From contig CM040091.1 of assembly GCA_022496805.1 (NCBI GenBank), positions 19,334,336 to 19,398,335 on the forward strand: 64,000 nt of DNA, given 5' to 3'. Origin of the DNA: Pohlia nutans. Taxonomy: Eukaryota; Streptophyta; Bryopsida; Bryales; Mniaceae. Under the pieces are notes generated by a model. That model ran no database searches and was not told the origin of the DNA. It saw only the letters and a list, made by a program, of their open reading frames with translations. This document shows positions 59,766 to 64,000 of this stretch, piece by piece. Made by a program: the position numbers and the translations under genes. The first letter of the stretch is position 1; the number at the start of each line of letters is the position of its first letter.

Positions 59766-60536
59766 GGCCCTCTTTACACTAGAAACGAGAAGTCGTAGAG
59801 AAAACCGGCCAAGGGCCATGGCACATTCTTGAGAAGCCGAACTTTGAATTTGACGTCCTTTGGATATAGTGTAAAGTGAGAAGGGGCCACAAAATACCCC
59901 TCTCATTTCTACCCCACTACTTCTCATTTCGACCCCAAGACCCAGTACCTACTCTACACTCTGTTTTGGGGGGGGGTGGGGTTATACCCAGCAGACACGA
60001 GTCTTGACAATGGGTTTACCGGCCCCTTACTATGCTGTCCTCATTCTTTAAGGTCTCAAATGACGCCCTTCCGGTTGTTTTTTGACATTTTGAGGATGTT
60101 TTCACTATCATATGCTTGTATATGAATGCACTAATGACTTGTAATTTTAAAGGACAAAAATCGGGAATGCATAGTAATAGTTGTTGGGTAGAAAATGGGT
60201 CAAAAAACTGGCCGTCAGTAAAAGTGGCCGTTCTGAAAATTTATTAAAAAAATGAAAATGATTGGTTGTGAGAATTTTGGCCACACGGCCCCTGGATTTT
60301 GTGTCAGGCCCACCTCTCGAGGTGGACCTGACGAAAAATCTGGGAGTCTTCAAAAATGTGCCTTTTTGCTGCCACCAAGGACAAAAGTGCTGTCCATGTC
60401 ATTTTCTCCTCGTTTTGTCCCTTGGGCTGAAAATTTCGGGTGTAAAGTGACAATCCTTGGTCTTCTCGATTTCTACGTATCCCATTGGCTGAAATTTCTT
60501 TTCTCACGGCCCCTCGCCTCTAGTGTAAAGAGGGCC
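59766..60536. mobile_element. Tourist-like element, 771 bp
   Basis: Ends GGCCCTCTTTACACTAGA and TCTAGTGTAAAGAGGGCC, TAA on both sides (59763-59765, 60537-60539). Inner inverted words (CCCACCTCGAGGTGG-like near 60310) but no coding frame with a domain. Confidence 0.85.
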
Positions 60537-60539
60537 TAA

Positions 60540-63117
60540 GACATATGCTATACTTGGGATTGATGAATCAATATTTTGAATATTTTCCTCTTCTAGCACT
60601 AAAAATTTAAGAAGTTTTCATATTTAATTTTTAAAAATTGATAATTATTTAAATAAGTACAAATTTTTAAAGTGGAAGTTGTAGGTTTACCAAAAACCGA
60701 TCATATGCTCTAATATACAAGTGAGGTATATCTTCTCTTTCAAAATCTAAAAATAAGGCAAGAATCTAGAGTGGTTGGTTTTGTGTACCCGATCGGGAAT
60801 GGGTGTCTCAACCTTATTCATTTTTGTGGTTTTCTCATTTGGGGTCTATCTGTTGTTTTATAAATTTTAATTCTAATTTTGAAGACAGTATGCGATCCAA
60901 AATTAGTTTAGATAAACCTATTATGTTCAAAAATAGAGGCAAGTTTTAGTTTTTACCCTCTTCTTCTAGTACAAGCTTGGATGTAAGTTTGCCTTAGTGG
61001 TATTTTATGGTCCACATTGTTTTTGGAAATACCAAAAAAATCAAGTAAGTAGGCCTTTTTGGAGCCCAAATTTATTTTGAGGGTGGTTTTATTTACACCG
61101 TAACATTTAGTAGCGAATGTTGACTCTACCATGGGCCCAAAAGAATGTCACGAATATTCTTCATTGTATAGATAGAGCCATTAGTAGTTACTTGGATTTA
61201 CTTGAAGTTACAAGTTTAGAGAACCGACAGTTGCAAGTAAGCAAGACACGTCGCTCTAAGGTAGGTGGTCTCGTGTTTTAGGTGAACACATGTGCGCTAC
61301 GTGTCGACCTTCTCATTCCCTCCCCATCGTCAACAGTGATATGTTCATCTACTTTGCTTAGCATGTTGGATGAAATTGAAAAGTAGATCCAACACGGGCT
61401 ATTGAATATTTTGACATGAATTTTTTGTCATCGGTGTTCTTTGTGCTTCTAATAATACCTTAGGCTTTTTTTACACTAGAAGCAAGAAGTTGCGGAGAGC
61501 TAATTTTAGCCATGGAACTAAGAAGACCATGCATTAGTAGAAAGACTATCCATGTAGACTAGCAAAAAAATACACAAGAAGACCCCGTATGATGGACTAT
61601 ACTAGTTGTGGCTCTTTGGGGGGCATACTTCTCTAGTTTATGCAAGTGGTGTTTCTTTCATAGTGATAAAATGACCCTTTGCACTTGACATTTTCAGTAC
61701 ATGGGATGAGAAAAAAAGAGATTGGCATGAAGAACACATTTATCATTTGTAGCAACAAAAGTGCACAAATTCTGAAACCTTCAGGATTTGCTACAGTAAA
61801 AAGAAGTTACTCTAACGCAAATTTTAGAGAACCTTTAAAAAAAACACACTCAAATTACAAGTTTCTATACTTTTGAAATGTATTAAAGATGTTAATCGTC
61901 AAATGTTGTGGTCCCTTCTTAGTTTACACCGCATCCAAAAAACTTGATTTCTAAAGGCCAATCTATGGAATACAAGCAACAGTCCTTGAGATGTTTTCTC
62001 TAGGACTTCTCAACCCAAATGTAAAGAGGACTTTAGATATGATTTGCATCCTTGAGGCTTAGACTTTTAGATCGGTGGGTGGGTTGGTAGGTGATGTTGG
62101 CAGTGATGTTGAATTCACATTAGCTAAATGTTGCCTACAAAATGGAGACTAAATTCAAAAAAACCTAGATTTTACAAAAACTACCAAAATGAATACTTCC
62201 TCTGTCCATATTAAACTTCATGATTCCCTTGTGAATTTGTCTCATAATAAGCTTCTTCTTTGTTCAAACTACTACTCCTAGTGGTTGAAGGTCCATACCA
62301 TTGTGCTCAGGGTTCATACCATTAGACTGCTTAATTCTTCTATTTTGAAGGTTGAGAAAGGTTAACATGGGACAAAGGAATAAGATTTTGTTGCGTTTTG
62401 ACATCATTTCTCTAGTACCTCTTCCTATCACCTCCCCTTCCTTCACTTTTTACTCATGCAACTTGAAATGAAGCATAGTAAACAAACTATCTCCAACAAA
62501 CTCATAATCTAGATGCATCCTCTTCTTGTCATTGTATTAAGATACTATTGGATTAAAGGAGAGGAATTAAAATTAATAATGCTAGAGAACATCAATTTCT
62601 TAGTAAGTAGCATTAACTCTTCACTAACAAGCAAGCCTAACGCAATGTTTGGATTCTACATGCATGCCCAACTTCATTTTTCTTTGTTTTGTTGTTCAAC
62701 TACACTAAATGGTGTATTTAGTGTCCGGGACACTATTTTTCCATCTAAACACTATTTAATTTGAGAGGGGTCCCTATAGTGTCCTTGAAAAAAATGGATG
62801 TAGTGTTCCAATGACATATGACAATGCAGATCGCCAATGTGGTGTCTCGATAAATCATGCCCTGTGATTATACTCCATAGTCTTGTTTGCTTTTGAATTA
62901 CCCATTAGGAGAGACACGAGGCCTCAAGAAGGCCCCTTTCCTTTGTCAAATTGTTCATCAGTAGTAAACCAACAACAACCAATTAAATTAAAATAAAAAT
63001 AAAATCGCAGTTTGACGTGGCAAACGGTCTGCCACGTTAGATTTTTTTTATTTTTTTTGTTTTTTTGTTTTTCTTCGTTTTTAATAATAATCTCGACGAC
63101 CTAAATTTGGCTAGAAT
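60540..63117. other. Intergenic, no gene supported
   Basis: 61452-62034 is a decayed relative of the 59766 element (TTTTTTTACACTAGAAGCAAG ... AAATGTAAAGAGGAC). A single Stowaway-like end stands at about 62197. Otherwise AT-rich and unrecognised. Confidence 0.45.
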
Positions 63118-63200
63118 GATATAAACTCCGGACCTCTTACTGAGGCCGGCGTGAATAAAGTGTCTGTTTGTTTTGACAATGAGTCAGTGTCCACCGGAAA
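63118..63200 (+). repeat. Dispersed module M, copy 3
   Basis: AACTCCGGACCTCTTACTGAG, CCGGCGTGAATAAAGTGTCT and GACAATGAGTCAGTGTCCACC match the 1712-1800 copy. Confidence 0.65.
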
Positions 63201-63349
63201 AAGGGCCATTGGTACAAAACTACTCTCTCCTTTCGGGAATAGACACTTTAATGACCAGTAACAAATACAAGTAGTAACTATAACAGTGAGTAGTTGTATC
63301 TAGAAGAGGTATAATTTGGTGTTTGTTTTATTAGTGGTCACCAAATCAT

Positions 63350-63440
63350 GGTTCATGGGTTGGTTAGTGAGGGACGTTGTATTACAGTTATATGGTCCGG
63401 GTTTGATTCCTGTTGAGTCCATTTGAGCAATAATGTGATA
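63350..63440 (+). repeat. Possible tRNA-derived SINE or tRNA pseudogene
   Basis: GGGTTGGTTAGTGAGGG resembles an A box, and GGGTTTGATTCCTG about 30 nt later a B box (GGTTCRANYCC). The acceptor stem does not pair, so it is not a working tRNA. Confidence 0.4.
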
Positions 63441-64000
63441 TACATGATTTGGTGTTGCTAGTGAGCTATCATAACCAAATATAATGTTGTATTGACCAAC
63501 CGGCCCCATCCCGCCTACCTCAGATAAGTGATTAGTTACTGGTTTGATCAAGAATTGTAAAAGAAATAAGTAGTGGATTTAACCATTGTCCGCACTTTTA
63601 ATGCTTTATTTATTTATGTTATTCTATTGGCAGGGGTTGGTTATTTTCTATTTTTATTTTATGTAAAATAATCGATCCGGCATGCTGTATGGCAATTGTG
63701 TTTATTTCTTTGAATGTGTATTGAATAGAGGTTTCGGATAGTTTAAATTTTTTTTGAGGGATTTTCATTCAGGGTACATGTGTTGTACTGTACATCTAGC
63801 TCCTGCCATTCTGAATTCAACTAATTCAATGTGGGGGCCCTCTTGAGGCCTCATATCTCTCCTGCTATAGTCCTTTATTCAGGATCATCCTCATACCAAT
63901 AAAAGAATGATTATTATTATGATTAATTATGATACAACTTGAGAATTGAGTCTTTTGAGGTGTTAGAGCATCGCACCACTGCTCGCCATTTGGAACTCGC

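Noticed and set aside
63350..63440. Functional tRNA gene
   Set aside because: Only A-box and B-box-like words are present; acceptor and anticodon stems do not form.

Overview
The window is nuclear DNA from a land plant. The evidence is two intron-rich plant genes with GT-AG introns, a U-box/ARM E3 ligase of the plant PUB class, a plastid-type N-terminus on an arginine-biosynthesis enzyme, TTTAGGG-type telomere-like repeats, and Stowaway, Tourist and CACTA miniature transposons. The species cannot be read from the sequence. A non-flowering plant is possible, but that is only a guess.

Layout. Positions 1-7500 are intergenic and repetitive: a CACTA miniature element nested in another element, a 38-bp minisatellite with a higher-order pattern, and a long hairpin element. 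Positions 7526-17612 hold a complete 17-exon gene on + for the bifunctional ornithine acetyltransferase / N-acetylglutamate synthase (ArgJ, 495 aa), with a telo-box upstream. Positions 17613-35700 are intergenic, with miniature elements and decayed repeats and no gene I can support. Positions 35730-44532 hold a complete gene on +: a probable 5' UTR exon, a long UTR intron, then five coding exons for a 1029-aa U-box/armadillo-repeat E3 ubiquitin ligase of the PUB42 type. Positions 44533-64000 are again repeats without a supportable gene.

The two genes have unrelated jobs: plastid arginine synthesis and protein ubiquitination. What links them is the repeats that have colonised their introns. 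No transposase or reverse-transcriptase coding region is visible anywhere in the 64 kb, so all mobile DNA here looks non-autonomous.

The most unusual signal is a set of at least eight sequence-unrelated miniature-element families. They share TTAA flanks, CCCCTAA-type termini and, at one end, a short hairpin or palindrome whose centre lies 29 nt from the outer edge of the TTAA. The arm sequence differs between families while pairing and position are kept. Three pairs of these elements are joined end to end through one shared TTAA, and one nested insertion allows the TTAA target duplication to be read directly.
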